From contig CM082586.2 in NCBI GenBank assembly GCA_040954595.2, positions 11,656,001 through 11,720,000 of the forward strand: a stretch of DNA of 64,000 nt, given 5' to 3'. The translations under genes were made by a program, and so were the position numbers. The notes beneath the pieces are model-generated. The model did not search any database. It was not told where the DNA came from and saw only the letters and a list, made by a program, of their open reading frames with translations. Positions 1 to 9,975 of the stretch are shown here, one piece after another; position 1 is the stretch's first letter, and the number at the start of each line of letters is the position of its first letter. Source of the DNA: Balanoglossus misakiensis (Eukaryota; Hemichordata).

Positions 1-86
1 GTATCAAACAGTGTTTTGATTTCATTGGCAGCCGATAAATAAGTCGATGCGTTGTCTGACAGCATCCTACTCGGCAAAGAACGTCT
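1..86 (-). pseudogene. Pao-B integrase fragment (runs off left edge)
   Basis: The reverse complement equals 10614-10699, the start of the truncated BEL/Pao integrase that contains the second catalytic Asp in an SDNAS context. It joins satellite at 86/87 at exactly the same base as the right-hand copy. The remaining integrase and the LTR should lie beyond the window, on the minus strand. Confidence 0.85.
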
Positions 87-2852
87 CGCTCTAAAGTGCC
101 GGGGCTTCAGCTAAACCAGGCCGTAGGAAATCCGACGTAATCACCGTTGATAACTTACGCCAGTCTGTGTCATATAGAGCCGGTGCACCAGCCGAGTCAC
201 GCCGTAGGAAATCTGACTTGATCAACGTGGTCAATGTACGCCTGTTTCTGCTCTAGAGTGCCGGGGCTTCAGCTGAGCCAGGCCGTAGGAAACCCGACGT
301 GATTACCGTTGTTAACTTACGCCAGTCTGTGTCCTATATATAGTGCCGGGGCATCAGCCGTGCCAGGCCGAAGGAAATGTGAGTAGATCAACGTGGTCTC
401 TGTACGCGTGTTTCTGCTCTAGAGTGCCAGGGCTTTAGCCAAGCCATGCCGTAGGAAATCTGACTTGATCAACGTTGTCTTTTTTACAAAATAAATAAGA
501 ATAAATTCTTTTCTTAGTTTCAAACGGGTAGAGATACTTTCCACACGGGAGACCACGTTGATCTACTCACATTTCCTTCGGCCTGACACGGCTGATGCCC
601 CGGCACTATATATAGGACACAGACTTGATCAACGTGGTCTCTGTATGCGTGTTTCTGCTCTAGAGTGCCGGGGATTTATCCAAGCCATGCCGTAGAAAAT
701 CTGACTTGATCACCGTTGCTAACGTACGCTAGTGTCTGTCATATTTTGACGGAGATTTCGCCGAGCCAGGCCGTAGAAAAATCGACTTGTTCAACGTTAC
801 CAGTGTGCAACTGTTTCTGCTCTAGAGTGTCAGGGTTTTAGCCGACTTATGCTGTAGGAAATCTGAGTTGATGAACGGGAATTCAATGTTAGAAAACCCG
901 TGTGGAAAGTATCTCTACCCGTTTGAAACTAAGAAAAGAATTTATTCTTATTTATTTTGTAAAAAAGACAATTTTTCGGAAAATGTCGAAAATGGTAATT
1001 TTGACTCGGGTGATTCAAATTATACCGCCTTTTCTGGAATTTGCAGCACTTTTTACAAGAGAACGACACTTCATGCTCCATAATATTTCCGAAAATGAAG
1101 AAAAGAGTTAATTTTTTAAGATTTTTTTAAAATCTACCATTTTTGTCAAAATATGGCCAAAATGGCTATTTTTTCTTGAATTCCGTCAATATCTCTGCAT
1201 TTTTGGAGTGGTCGAAAGTTTTAACATACAATCAACATGTCATATATGATCAGGGCACCAAATTCGAAGAACAAAGGTTTTTTTATTTTTTTTCTAAAAA
1301 TGACATTTTCAAGGAAAATTTGGTAAAACGCAATTTGTCTGCAGTGAGCCAAATTAGACGGTCTTTTGTGGAATTTGTATCGATATATATAGACACGAAG
1401 AGCATTCTATACTCCATCAGATTTCCGAAAATGTAGAAAACAGGTATTTTTTGTAATTTTCAAAAATTTACCATTTTGACCAAATTGTGGCTAAAATTGT
1501 TATTTTCGTGTTGAATGCCGCCAGTGTCACTGCTTTTAAAAGTCAGAAAAACTTTTAACATACAAGCAATTGTTTATATATGATCAGGTCACCAAATTAA
1601 AAAATAAAGAATGTTTTGCCTAAAAATGACCTTTTTGGTGCAAAAACGAATAAAACGCAATTTTGTATTAAATCAGCTCATTCAGAGTGCATTTTTATAA
1701 TCAGCACCATTTTTACATATAATGGAAATTTCATACATCATCAGATATCCAAATATGAAAAAATGATTTAGATTTTAGATGATTGTCCAAAATTAGCTGA
1801 TATCTGATAAATGTAGCATTGAACCGTTCTGTTTCCCCCCCCCCCTACATTACATGCGGTACGCCGATGTCAGCTTACCCGGCAGTACTGCAGGCCGTGC
1901 CCCCAACTAACGTCGGTGTTTGAAACGCCCTGGTTAAATTCGAGCTTTCTCTATAAATTGACAGGCAATAATGCAGTCCTACCCGAACAAATGTCGAGTG
2001 TTGACCCCCTGTGACTTTCCCTCTTCGGTTTGCCCGACTTAGCCAACGTCTTTGTACTAGAGTGTCAGGTCTTTTGCAGAGCCAGGCCGAAGGAAATCCG
2101 ATTTGATCACCGTTGCTAACGAACGCTAGTGTCTGTCATGGTGTGCCGGGGTTTTAGTCGAGCCAGGCCGTAGGAGATCTGACTTGATCATCGTGGTCAA
2201 TGTACGCGTGTTTCCGCTCTAAAGTGCCGGGGCTTCAGCTAAACCAGGCCGTAGGAAATCCGACGTAATCACCGTTGATAACTTACGCCAGTCTGTGTCA
2301 TATAGAGCCGGTGCACCAGCCGAGTCACGCCGTAGGAAATCTGACTTGATCAACGTGGTCAATGTACGCCTGTTTCTGCTCTAGAGTGCCGGGGCTTCAG
2401 CTGAGCCAGGCCGTAGGAAACCCGACGTGATTACCGTTGTTAACTTACGCCAGTCTGTGTCCTATATATAGTGCCGGGGCATCAGCCGTGCCAGGCCGAA
2501 GGAAATGTGAGTAGATCAACGTGGTCTCTGTACGCGTGTTTCTGCTCTACAGTGCCAGGGCTTTAGCCAAGCCATGCCGTAGGAAATCTGACTTGATCAA
2601 CGTTGCTAACGAACGCTAGTGTCTGTCATAGTGTGCCAGGGTTTCAGTCGAGCCAAGCCGTAGGAGATCAGACTTGATCAACGTGGTCTCTGTACGCGTG
2701 TTTCTGCTCTAGAGTGCCGGGGCTTTATCCAAGCCATGCCGTAGAAAATCTGACTTGATCACCGTTGCTAACATACGCTAGTGTCTGTCATATTGTGACG
2801 GAGATTTAGCCGAGCCAGGCCCTAGAAAAATCGACTTGTTCAACGTTACCAG
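87..2852 (-). repeat. Satellite block, inverted orientation, left arm
   Basis: This is the 2-kb satellite in the opposite orientation to the array at 12043-64000. On the minus strand, from 2852 down, it has GC subrepeats 2b to 11a, the linker, a C-run at 1835-1845 (the poly-G tract of the other strand), the AT block with subrepeats A-C down to about 870, then GC subrepeats 1a to 9a, ending at the Pao-B integrase. The right arm has only subrepeats 2b to 9a between the same two boundaries, so this block carries one additional complete unit. A 148-bp piece at 478-625 is flipped. Confidence 0.9.
478..625 (+). repeat. Micro-inverted satellite segment
   Basis: Inside the minus-oriented satellite these bases read in plus-array orientation: the end of AT subrepeat C fused directly to GC subrepeat 6b (the TATATATAGG-containing one). 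The segment replaces subrepeat 4b between 3a and 5a. The AT-to-6b fusion is seen nowhere else in the window. Confidence 0.8.
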
Positions 2853-3239
2853 TGTAGTAACCTCGATGTGCCGTCTCAAATGGCGCCCTAATTCACATCA
2901 AAGGCCACAGGGTTCTATAGTATTTGCCGTTAACTAACTGGAGCTCACCATCGCCGACGAACATTCCTTGTCAGATGTCACAGAAAACGCTGCTCGGAAC
3001 TTTACACGAACATTTAATGACTGAACATACAACACTGGCACTGGATGATGCGTCGCGGTGGTTGAAGTTTCCGTAGAAAACTGGCAAAAATCCCCAGGCT
3101 AACTGTGCAAAAGTCCTCACATGTGCGCCATGGAATTTTCCAGATATTTTCTAAACAAAAGCGCATGCGCTAATGTACTCACAGCGCGAGGGCGCTAGAC
3201 TAAATATTTCAGTTTCTCTAAGAACTGGGCGTCCTTACA
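2853..3239 (-). repeat. 3' LTR of Pao-A, left copy
   Basis: On the minus strand it starts TGTAAGGACGCC and ends GTTACTACA, giving the TGT...ACA termini usual for BEL/Pao LTRs. It is 387 bp, the same length as the right copy at 9589-9975. A G-rich polypurine-like stretch (TTTGGGGGCTGG) lies just upstream on the minus strand. It is followed by satellite sequence CTGGTAACG. Confidence 0.88.
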
Positions 3240-4012
3240 CCAGCCCCCAAATTGTTCATGAAAAAACATTAACAATTTCCATCCTGGCAAATTCAAAACG
3301 CCAACATCCATATGTGCCGAAATTACATATCAAATAGAAATTACAAAACAATATCTATAAATATCTCGAAACGCGAAGTCGAAAGTTTTTCAGGAAACGC
3401 GAATACAAGAATCCTTTTCTTCATGAATGTGATGATACATCCTAGACCATGCCCAGACCTCGTCCGGTCAATCATGCTGCCAATTTAGTAGTTTCATAAT
3501 TTTATTTTTATTTTTAAAATGTTTTCTTGTTTTTTTGTTTACTTTTTTATTTTTTTTTACTATTTGTTGATTGTAATGCTGTATGGCGTTTACCAGTCAT
3601 TTCAGTTTTTCAGTTCTTTTACTATTTTTATTAGTAGTATTTTGCTGTGCTTCATGCTGCCAAGCATGATATCCAACACATCTGTACTTCAAAGATGAGA
3701 TCAAACGCTTTAGTAGTTTCATAATTTTATTTTTATTTTTAAAATGTTTTCTTGTTTTTTTGTTTACTTTTTTATTTTTTTTTACTATTTGTTGATTGTA
3801 ATGCTGTATGGCGTTTACCAGTCATTTCAGTTTTTCAGTTCTTTTACTATTTTTATTAGTAGTATTTTGCTGTGCTTCATGCTGCCAAGCATGATATCCA
3901 ACACATCTGTACTTCAAAGATGAGATCAAACGCTGAACGTAGTGGATAGACTGGCCACTACTTGAGATCGTTGTTATTACAGCTGCTGGTAACTGCAACC
4001 ATACCAATACCA
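3240..4012 (-). other. Pao-A untranslated region with insertion
   Basis: This non-coding stretch lies between the end of pol and the LTR of the left copy. Its outer parts match 9221-9588 of the right copy. The middle (3484-3888) is an insertion absent there. I see no coding potential beyond chance short frames. Confidence 0.75.
3484..3888 (-). repeat. 405-bp AT-rich insertion, tandemly duplicated (period 225)
   Basis: Compared with the right arm, this block interrupts native sequence directly after an 11-bp motif (CATGCTGCCAA) and ends with the same 11 bp, which resembles a target-site duplication. It contains a ~180-bp AT-rich segment, then 45 bp of native Pao-A sequence, then the 180-bp segment again. 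Copies start at 3484 and 3709. No terminal inverted repeats or coding capacity are visible, and its origin is unknown to me. Confidence 0.8.
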
Positions 4013-4171
4013 CTAAGTCTGTGCTTCCAGCAATGTGCACAACTTATCATATGGTCTTTCTAAAACACTGGATCTGGTCTTCACCAATACTCGTCTCACC
4101 ACCCCTTTCCGATCAGGCATAACTTTGACGATTACACCCAAAGGCCACGCATTTCTGGAGGTGTTCTCATC
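4013..4171 (-). pseudogene. BEL/Pao DUF5641-like C-terminus, out of frame (left copy)
   Basis: On the minus strand this encodes RNAWPLGVIVKVMPDRKG and then VLERPYDKLCTLLE. That is the typical end of BEL/Pao polyproteins, downstream of the integrase. It is displaced by a frame from the preceding YWKR segment because the residues normally linking them are deleted. It is identical in layout to the right copy at 9062-9220. Confidence 0.8.
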
Positions 4172-5082
4172 CTTTTCCAATACAAATCTGACAGATACTG
4201 CACTTGCTTCCATCTGTGTACAGCATACAAGTCGTTCTTCTCCGTCACACCAGGGGGTGTTGCTGCTCCCTTCATAGTAAGCAACATACTGGGTGTCAAT
4301 GCTTTTAAGTCTCTAACGTCGTCCGACGATACTGTAATCTCATGCGGTCCATCTGTACGACGACTTTTGTTCTTGGCACATCTCAACAATGTGTCACCCA
4401 CTTTACGTATCCAGGCCACTGCTTCCTTCAGTTTATACCAACTGGAGTAGTGGTCTATCATTTTCTGAACCGTCTCCTCCGCATTAACGGACATGGATCG
4501 ATCCGCCCCTTTGTCAGGCGTCAGTCGTTCTCCCGAAACAACAGGTACTGTTCCCAACACAACGGGTACAGTTTCTTCTTCCGACCTCAAGGCTATTCTA
4601 TGCACTAGTGCAGATTTCTTCACCTCTGGATCTTCTGGATCTAGCTGTGTATTGTAGCTATCACTTGGCCATTTGTCTTGTGTCTTCCGCAAGAAATCAG
4701 GACCACCTATCCATCTTTCGTTCTTCAGAAAAGCATCTATTTTCTGACCTCTAGAGCACTCATCTGCCGGGTTGTCACTGGTATTAATGTAGCGCCAGTT
4801 CGCTGGGTCTGATCCTCCTCGAATCACTGCTAGTCTATTCGCCACGAAGGTATGAAATCTTGTGGTTTTGTTGTTTATGTACCGCAGCACGGTTTTGCTA
4901 TCCGTCCAAAACACGGATTCATTGATTGGCAAATCCACCTCATTTCTGAGAAGTTTGTCAAGCCTCACTGCTACAGTAGCTGCAGTTAATTCCATTCGTG
5001 GGATCGATATTTGCTTCAATGGAGCCACTCTTGCTTTGGCCATCATCAAAGTGCTGTGGATGTTTCCGCTTTTGTCGATCAA
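4132..5082 (-). pseudogene. BEL/Pao pol, RNase H to C-terminal part (left copy)
   Basis: This continues the left RT after the single-base loss near 5106. RNase H motifs follow: RMELTAATVAVRL, FWTDSKTVLRYI, and the intact NPADECSRG segment that the right copy has lost. It then runs through the HYSSWYKLKEAVAWI region and jumps at about 4302 straight to LTPSMLL. The integrase zinc-binding and catalytic core, which should lie between, are missing. A second deletion after YWKR puts the last ~50 residues out of frame (4013-4171). Confidence 0.87.
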
Positions 5083-6300
5083 CCTAAGATATGATACAGC
5101 GCCATATCATTTTCGCTGGCATCAGCAAAGTGATGTAGCTGAGCTGGGTCTACTTCACCAAAGTGCTCGGGCTTTATACATCTGGGTACTGCGAAACACT
5201 CTTCTAATTTCGGTAGATCCCTCAACCAATTCTCCCACACTTTGCGTTGTTTTCCAGGAATATCATCATCCCAGCCTAGTTTTGCTTTACACAGCTGCTG
5301 CAAAAGCATCTTGGGTGGCAGAAGCGCTGGTGCTGCCATGCCCAGTGGGTCGTATAATGAACTAACCACTCCCAGAATTCCTCGTCTGGTCGCTGGTTCC
5401 TCTTTAGTACAATTTCTGAATCCGAATTCGTCAGATTCCACGTTCCACTGCATACCGAGTGCATGCTCCATTGGCAAGTCATCTCGCTCCAAGTCTAAGT
5501 TCTTCACCTCTATCGCCCTTTGTTCTTCAGGTATTGCTTCCAAAACTGGACGCGTATTGCTGATCCACTTTGTGAGCTTGAACCCTGATTTCTTACAGGT
5601 GTCTGTCAGCCCTTCAGCCAAAGACTTTCCTTCCATCACTGTTGATGCTGCCTTCAACATGTCATCAACGTAGAAGTTTCTAGATATGGTGTTCTTGACA
5701 CTCAGATCAGAAGTATTGTCTGGAGCTTTCTTCAACGCGAAGTTTGCACAACTGGGTGACAATGTAGCCCCGAAGATGTGCACTGTCATTCGGTACTCGA
5801 CAGGAGGTTCCTCTACATTACCATTAGGCCACCACAGAAAACGCTGGAAATCTCGGTTTTCTTGCGACACGCCAACTTGAGAGAACATAGCCTCTATATC
5901 TGACATCAGTGCTATCCGCTCTTCACGAAAACGTATAAGCACTCCTACAAGTGAACTGGTCAGATCCGGTCCTTGCATTAATTCCTTGTTCAAAGAAGTT
6001 CCCTTGTATTCTGCACCACAGTCGAAGACTACCCGGATTTTCTGTTTCTGTGGATGGTATACTCCATGATGGGGAAGATACCATTTCTTTCCAGGATTGC
6101 CTTCCAATTCTTCCTGTGGCACCCTTTCAGCATAGCCTTTGTCTATAATACTTTCCATGAAGGTAGTATATTCTTGACGATAGTCATCGTTGTTTCTAAA
6201 TTTCTTTCCCAACTGAGAAAGCCGATATTCTACTGCCACTTTGTTGTTTGGCATCGTAACACCGTCATCACGAAACGGTAATGGCACCTGGTAATGACCA
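5079..6300 (-). pseudogene. BEL/Pao pol, RT part (left copy, frameshifted)
   Basis: Reverse transcriptase of a BEL/Pao element. On the minus strand it begins at the fold-back junction with HYQVPLPF and shows WYLPHHGVYHP, VFDCGAEYKGTSLN, DIEAMFSQV, the catalytic box FYVDDM, and the downstream RNase H entry HHFADASE. The homologous motif GATSSPSC is GATLSPSC here. One base is missing near 5106 relative to the right copy, so the frame ends at 5079 while the protein homology continues in another frame below it. The open frame extends upstream to 6398, but bases beyond 6300 are the antisense of the neighbouring protease and are not part of this gene. It lacks gag and protease and is surely non-functional. 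Confidence 0.88.
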
Positions 6301-9101
6301 AGGTCAAATGTAGATCGAGTGGTCTTAGTGTACAAACGTACGCCTTTATTGACAACGGCAGTGACACAGTATTCTGTACGGAAACACTTCGCCGACAACT
6401 GAACGTCGGTGGTAAGAAAACAAAGATTATGCTGAACACTATCACTGGAAGTAAATCAGCTGATAGTCGTGTTATCAAGGGTCCAGAAGTTTCAGATCTT
6501 GATGAGCATTACATCATCAAACTTCCAGCTACATATACGCAAGAGAAAATTCCTGCTTCGAAAGATCTCATCGTTACACAAGATGACATTGGCAAGTATC
6601 CTTATTTGCGTAAGGTACGCCTGCCTGAGATAGATGCGGAAATAGGCCTACTCATCGGTGGTAACGTTCCTGAAGCGTTTGAACCATGGGAAGTGATAAA
6701 CAGTAATGGAGATGGACCATTTGCCGTACGTACCCGTTTAGGCTGGTTCGTAAATGGTTTCCTTACGGGGGCTGGCGTGTCAGAAAATGAAACTGCCGCA
6801 ACAGTCTGTAGAATACAAGTTGGACCGGCGATTGATCAGCAGTTAATCAACCTCTTCAATCACGAGTTCAGCGAGCGCATCATAGATGACAAACCCGAAG
6901 ATTCGGTTGAAGATAGAAAGTTCATGAAGATTGCGTACGAACAAACGCAGTTTGTTGATGGTCATTACCAGGTGCCATTACCGTTTCGTGATGACGGTGT
7001 TACGATGCCAAACAACAAAGTGGCAGTAGAATATCGGCTTTCTCAGTTGGGAAAGAAATTTAGAAACAACGATGACTATCGTCAAGAATATACTACCTTC
7101 ATGGAAAGTATTATAGACAAAGGCTATGCTGAAAGGGTGCCACAGGAAGAATTGGAAAGCAATCCTGGAAAGAAATGGTATCTTCCCCATCATGGAGTAT
7201 ACCATCCACAGAAACAGAAAATCCGGGTAGTCTTCGACTGTGGTGCAGAATACAAGGGAACTTCTTTGAACAAGGAATTAATGCAAGGACCGGATCTGAC
7301 CAGTTCACTTGTAGGAGTGCTTATACGTTTTCGTGAAGAGCGGATAGCACTGATGTCAGATATAGAGGCTATGTTCTCTCAAGTTGGCGTGTCGCAAGAA
7401 AACCGAGATTTCCAGTGTTTTCTGTGGTGGCCTAATGGTAATGTAGAGGAACCTCCTGTCGAGTACCGAATGACAGTGCACATCTTCGGGGCTACATCGT
7501 CACCCAGTTGTGCAAACTTCGCGTTGAAGAAAGCTTCAGACAATACTTCTGATCTGAGTGTCAAGAACACCATATCTAGAAACTTCTACGTTGATGACAT
7601 GTTGAAGGCAGCATCAACAGTGATGGAAGGAAAGTCTTTGGCTGAAGGGCTGACAGACACCTGTAAGAAATCAGGGTTCAAGCTCACAAAGTGGATCAGC
7701 AATACGCGTCCAGTTTTGGAAGCAATACCTGAAGAACAAAGGGCGATAGAGGTGAAGAACTTAGACTTGGAGCGAGATGACTTGCCAATGGAGCATGCAC
7801 TCGGTATGCAGTGGAACGTGGAATCTGACGAATTCGGATTCAGAAATCGTACTAAAGAGAAACCAGCGACCAGACGAGGAATTCTGGGAGTGGTTAGTTC
7901 ATTATACGACCCACTGGGCATGGCAGCACCAGCGCTTCTGCCACCCAAGATGCTTTTGCAGCAGCTGTGTAAAGCAAAACTAGGCTGGGATGATGATATT
8001 CCTGGAAAACAACGCAAAGTGTGGGAGAATTGGTTGAGGGATCTACCGAAATTAGAAGAGTGTTTCGCAGTACCCAGATGTATAAAGCCCGAGCACTTTG
8101 GTGAAGTAGACACAGCTCAGCTACATCACTTTGCTGATGACAGCGAAAATGGATATGGCGCTGTATCATATCTTAGGTTGATCGACAAAAGCGGAAACAT
8201 CCACAGCACTTTGATGATGGCCAAAGCAAGAGTGGCTCCATTGAAGCAAATATCGATCCCACGAATGGAATTAACTGCAGCTACTGTAGCAGTGAGGCTT
8301 GACAAACTTCTCAGAAAGGAGATGGATTTGCCAATCAATGAATCCGTGTTTTGGACGGATAGCAAAACCGTGCTGCGGTACATAAACAACGAAACCACAA
8401 GATTTCATACCTTCGTGGCGAATAGACTAGCAGTGATTCGAGGAGGATCAGACCCAGCGAACTGGCGCTACATTAATACCAGTGACAACCCGGCAGATGC
8501 TTTTCTGAAGAACGAAAGATGGATAGGTGGTCCTGATTTCTTGCGGAAGACACAAGACAAATGGCCAAGTGATAGCTACAATACACAGCTAGATCCAGAA
8601 GATCCAGAGGTGAAGAAATCTGCACTAGTGCATAGAATAGCCTTGAGGTCGGAAGAAGAAACTGTACCCGTTGTGTTGGGAACAGTACCTGTTGTTTCGG
8701 GAGAACGACAGACGCCTGACAAAGGGGCGGATCGATCCATGTCCGTTAATGCGGAGGAGACGGTTCAGAAAATGATAGACCACTACTCCAGTTGGTATAA
8801 ACTGAAGAAAGCAGTGGCCTGGATACGTAAAGTGGGTGACACATTGTTGAGATGTGCCAAGAACAAAAGTCGTCGTACAGATGGACCGCATGAGATTACA
8901 GTATCGTCGGACGACGTTAGAGACTTAAAAGCATTGACACCCAGTATGTTGCTTACTATGAAGGGAGCAGCAACACCCCCTGGTGTGACGGAGAAGAACG
9001 ACTTGTATGCTGTACACAGATGGAAGCAAGTGCAGTATCTGTCAGATTTGTATTGGAAAAGGATGAGAACACCTCCAGAAATGCGTGGCCTTTGGGTGTA
9101 A
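6294..9101 (+). pseudogene. BEL/Pao pol: protease-RT-RNase H (right copy, integrase deleted)
   Basis: This is an open frame of 935 residues; the first ATG lies in the fold-back junction and is fortuitous. The retropepsin-like (DUF1758-type) protease shows FIDNGSD with its Asp at residue 20. RT spans roughly residues 220-560, with WYLPHHGVYHP, DIEAMFSQV, GATSSPSCANF and the catalytic YVDD at residues 432-435. RNase H begins at HHFADDSE (Asp 615). In-frame loss of nine residues after NPAD at residue 735 removes the ECSRG motif kept in the left copy. At residue 880 (base ~8931) the sequence jumps from VRDLK to LTPSMLL: the integrase zinc finger and DDE core are missing. A further deletion after YWKR shifts the frame and ends it at 9101. 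Without gag, integrase or 5' LTR it cannot transpose on its own. Confidence 0.9.
6301..6958 (+). other. Spacer of inverted duplication (protease part of right Pao-A)
   Basis: This is the only part of the palindrome present once. It is the Pao-A protease and protease-RT linker of the right copy; the left copy is truncated before reaching it. The two arms share about 14 bases at the join (CCTGGTAATGACCA) and then diverge, marking the breakpoint at 6300/6301. Confidence 0.85.
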
Positions 9102-9220
9102 TCGTCAAAGTTATGCCTGATCGGAAAGGGGTGGTGAGACGAGTATTGGTGAAGACCAGATCCAGTGTTTTAGAAAGACCATATGATAAGTTGTGCACAT
9201 TGCTGGAAGCACAGACTTAG
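9062..9220 (+). pseudogene. BEL/Pao DUF5641-like C-terminus, out of frame (right copy)
   Basis: DENTSRNAWPLGV and VLERPYDKLCTLLE match the conserved end of BEL/Pao polyproteins. The segment is in a different frame from the pol frame ending at 9101. About 30 codons that normally separate the WKR motif from this one are missing, which explains the shift. It overlaps the end of the preceding frame by about 40 bases. Confidence 0.82.
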
Positions 9221-9588
9221 TGGTATTGGTATGGTTGCAGTTACCAGCAGCTGTAATAACAACGATCTCAAGTAGTGGCCAGTCTATCCACTACGTCCAG
9301 CGTTTGATCTCATCTTTGAAGTACAGATGTGTTGGATATCATGCTTGGCAGCATGATTGACCGGACGAGGTCTGGGCATGGTCAAGGATGTATCATCACA
9401 TTCATGAAGAAAAGGATTCTTGTATTCGTGTTTCCTGAAAAACTTTCGACTTCGCGTTTCGAGATATTTATAGATATTGTTTTGTAATTTCTATTTGATA
9501 TGTAATTTCGGCACATATGGATGTTGGCGTTTTGAATTTGCTAGGATGGAAATTGTTAATGTTTTTTCATGAACAATTTGGGGGCTGG
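9221..9588 (+). other. Pao-A untranslated region before 3' LTR
   Basis: No coding frame is supported here. It contains the uninterrupted CATGCTGCCAA target that carries the 405-bp insertion in the left copy. It ends with the polypurine-like TTTGGGGGCTGG immediately before the LTR. Confidence 0.75.
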
Positions 9589-9975
9589 TGTAAGGACGCC
9601 CAGTTCTTAGAGAAACTGAAATATTTAGTCTAGCGCCCTCGCGCTGTGAGTACATTAGCGCATGCGCTTTTGTTTAGAAAATATCTGGAAAATTCCATGG
9701 CGCACATGTGAGGACTTTTGCACAGTTAGCCTGGGGATTTTTGCCAGTTTTCTACGGAAACTTCAACCACCGCGACGCATCATCCAGTGCCAGTGTTGTA
9801 TGTTCAGTCATTAAATGTTCGTGTAAAGTTCCGAGCAGCGTTTTCTGTGACATCTGACAAGGAATGTTCGTCGGCGATGGTGAGCTCCAGTTAGTTAACG
9901 GCAAATACTGTAGAACCCTGTGGCCTTTGATGTGAATTAGGGCGCCATTTGAGACGGCACATCGAGGTTACTACA
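9589..9975 (+). repeat. 3' LTR of Pao-A, right copy
   Basis: 387 bp, starting TGTAAGGACGCC and ending GTTACTACA. A variant polyadenylation signal ATTAAA sits at 9810-9815. It is directly followed by CTGGTAACG, the normal continuation of satellite subrepeat 1a after GCACA, which locates the original insertion point. Confidence 0.9.

Larger units (their letters stand above)
1..6300 (-). repeat. Left arm of large inverted duplication
   Basis: Read on the minus strand, this segment matches the plus strand from 6959 to 10699 in order: BEL/Pao RT and RNase H, the same internal integrase deletion, the same 387-bp LTR, satellite, then the same satellite-to-integrase breakpoint. Base 1 pairs with 10699 and base 6300 with 6959. 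The arm is longer than its partner because it has an extra satellite unit of about 2.1 kb (within 87-2852) and a 405-bp insertion (3484-3888). About a dozen amino-acid differences and separate small deletions distinguish the arms, so they have been apart for some time. The homology runs off the left edge of the window. Confidence 0.9.
2853..6300 (-). mobile_element. Pao-A left copy, 5'-truncated BEL/Pao retrotransposon
   Basis: On the minus strand this runs from within pol (6300, between protease and RT) through RT, RNase H, an integrase-deleted C-terminal region, an untranslated stretch and a 3' LTR. There is no 5' LTR, gag or protease. The element joins head-to-head with a second copy at 6300. 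Its LTR ends in a satellite subrepeat where canonical satellite continues, so the original element had inserted into the array. Confidence 0.88.
6301..9975 (+). mobile_element. Pao-A right copy, 5'-truncated BEL/Pao retrotransposon
   Basis: It runs protease - RT - RNase H - integrase-deleted C-terminus - untranslated region - 3' LTR on the plus strand. The 5' LTR and gag are absent because the element is cut at the fold-back junction. It is the longer and better preserved of the two copies: one open frame spans protease to near the pol C-terminus. Confidence 0.88.

Noticed and set aside
6299-6398. N-terminal extension of the left pol frame up to 6398
   Set aside because: These bases are antisense to the protease of the right copy. 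The frame is open across the fold-back join only by chance.
4035-9198. Open frames antisense to the two pol copies (for example 5242-5673 plus, 7586-8113 minus)
   Set aside because: They mirror each other exactly because the arms are inverted copies, and they overlap well-supported RT and RNase H on the other strand.
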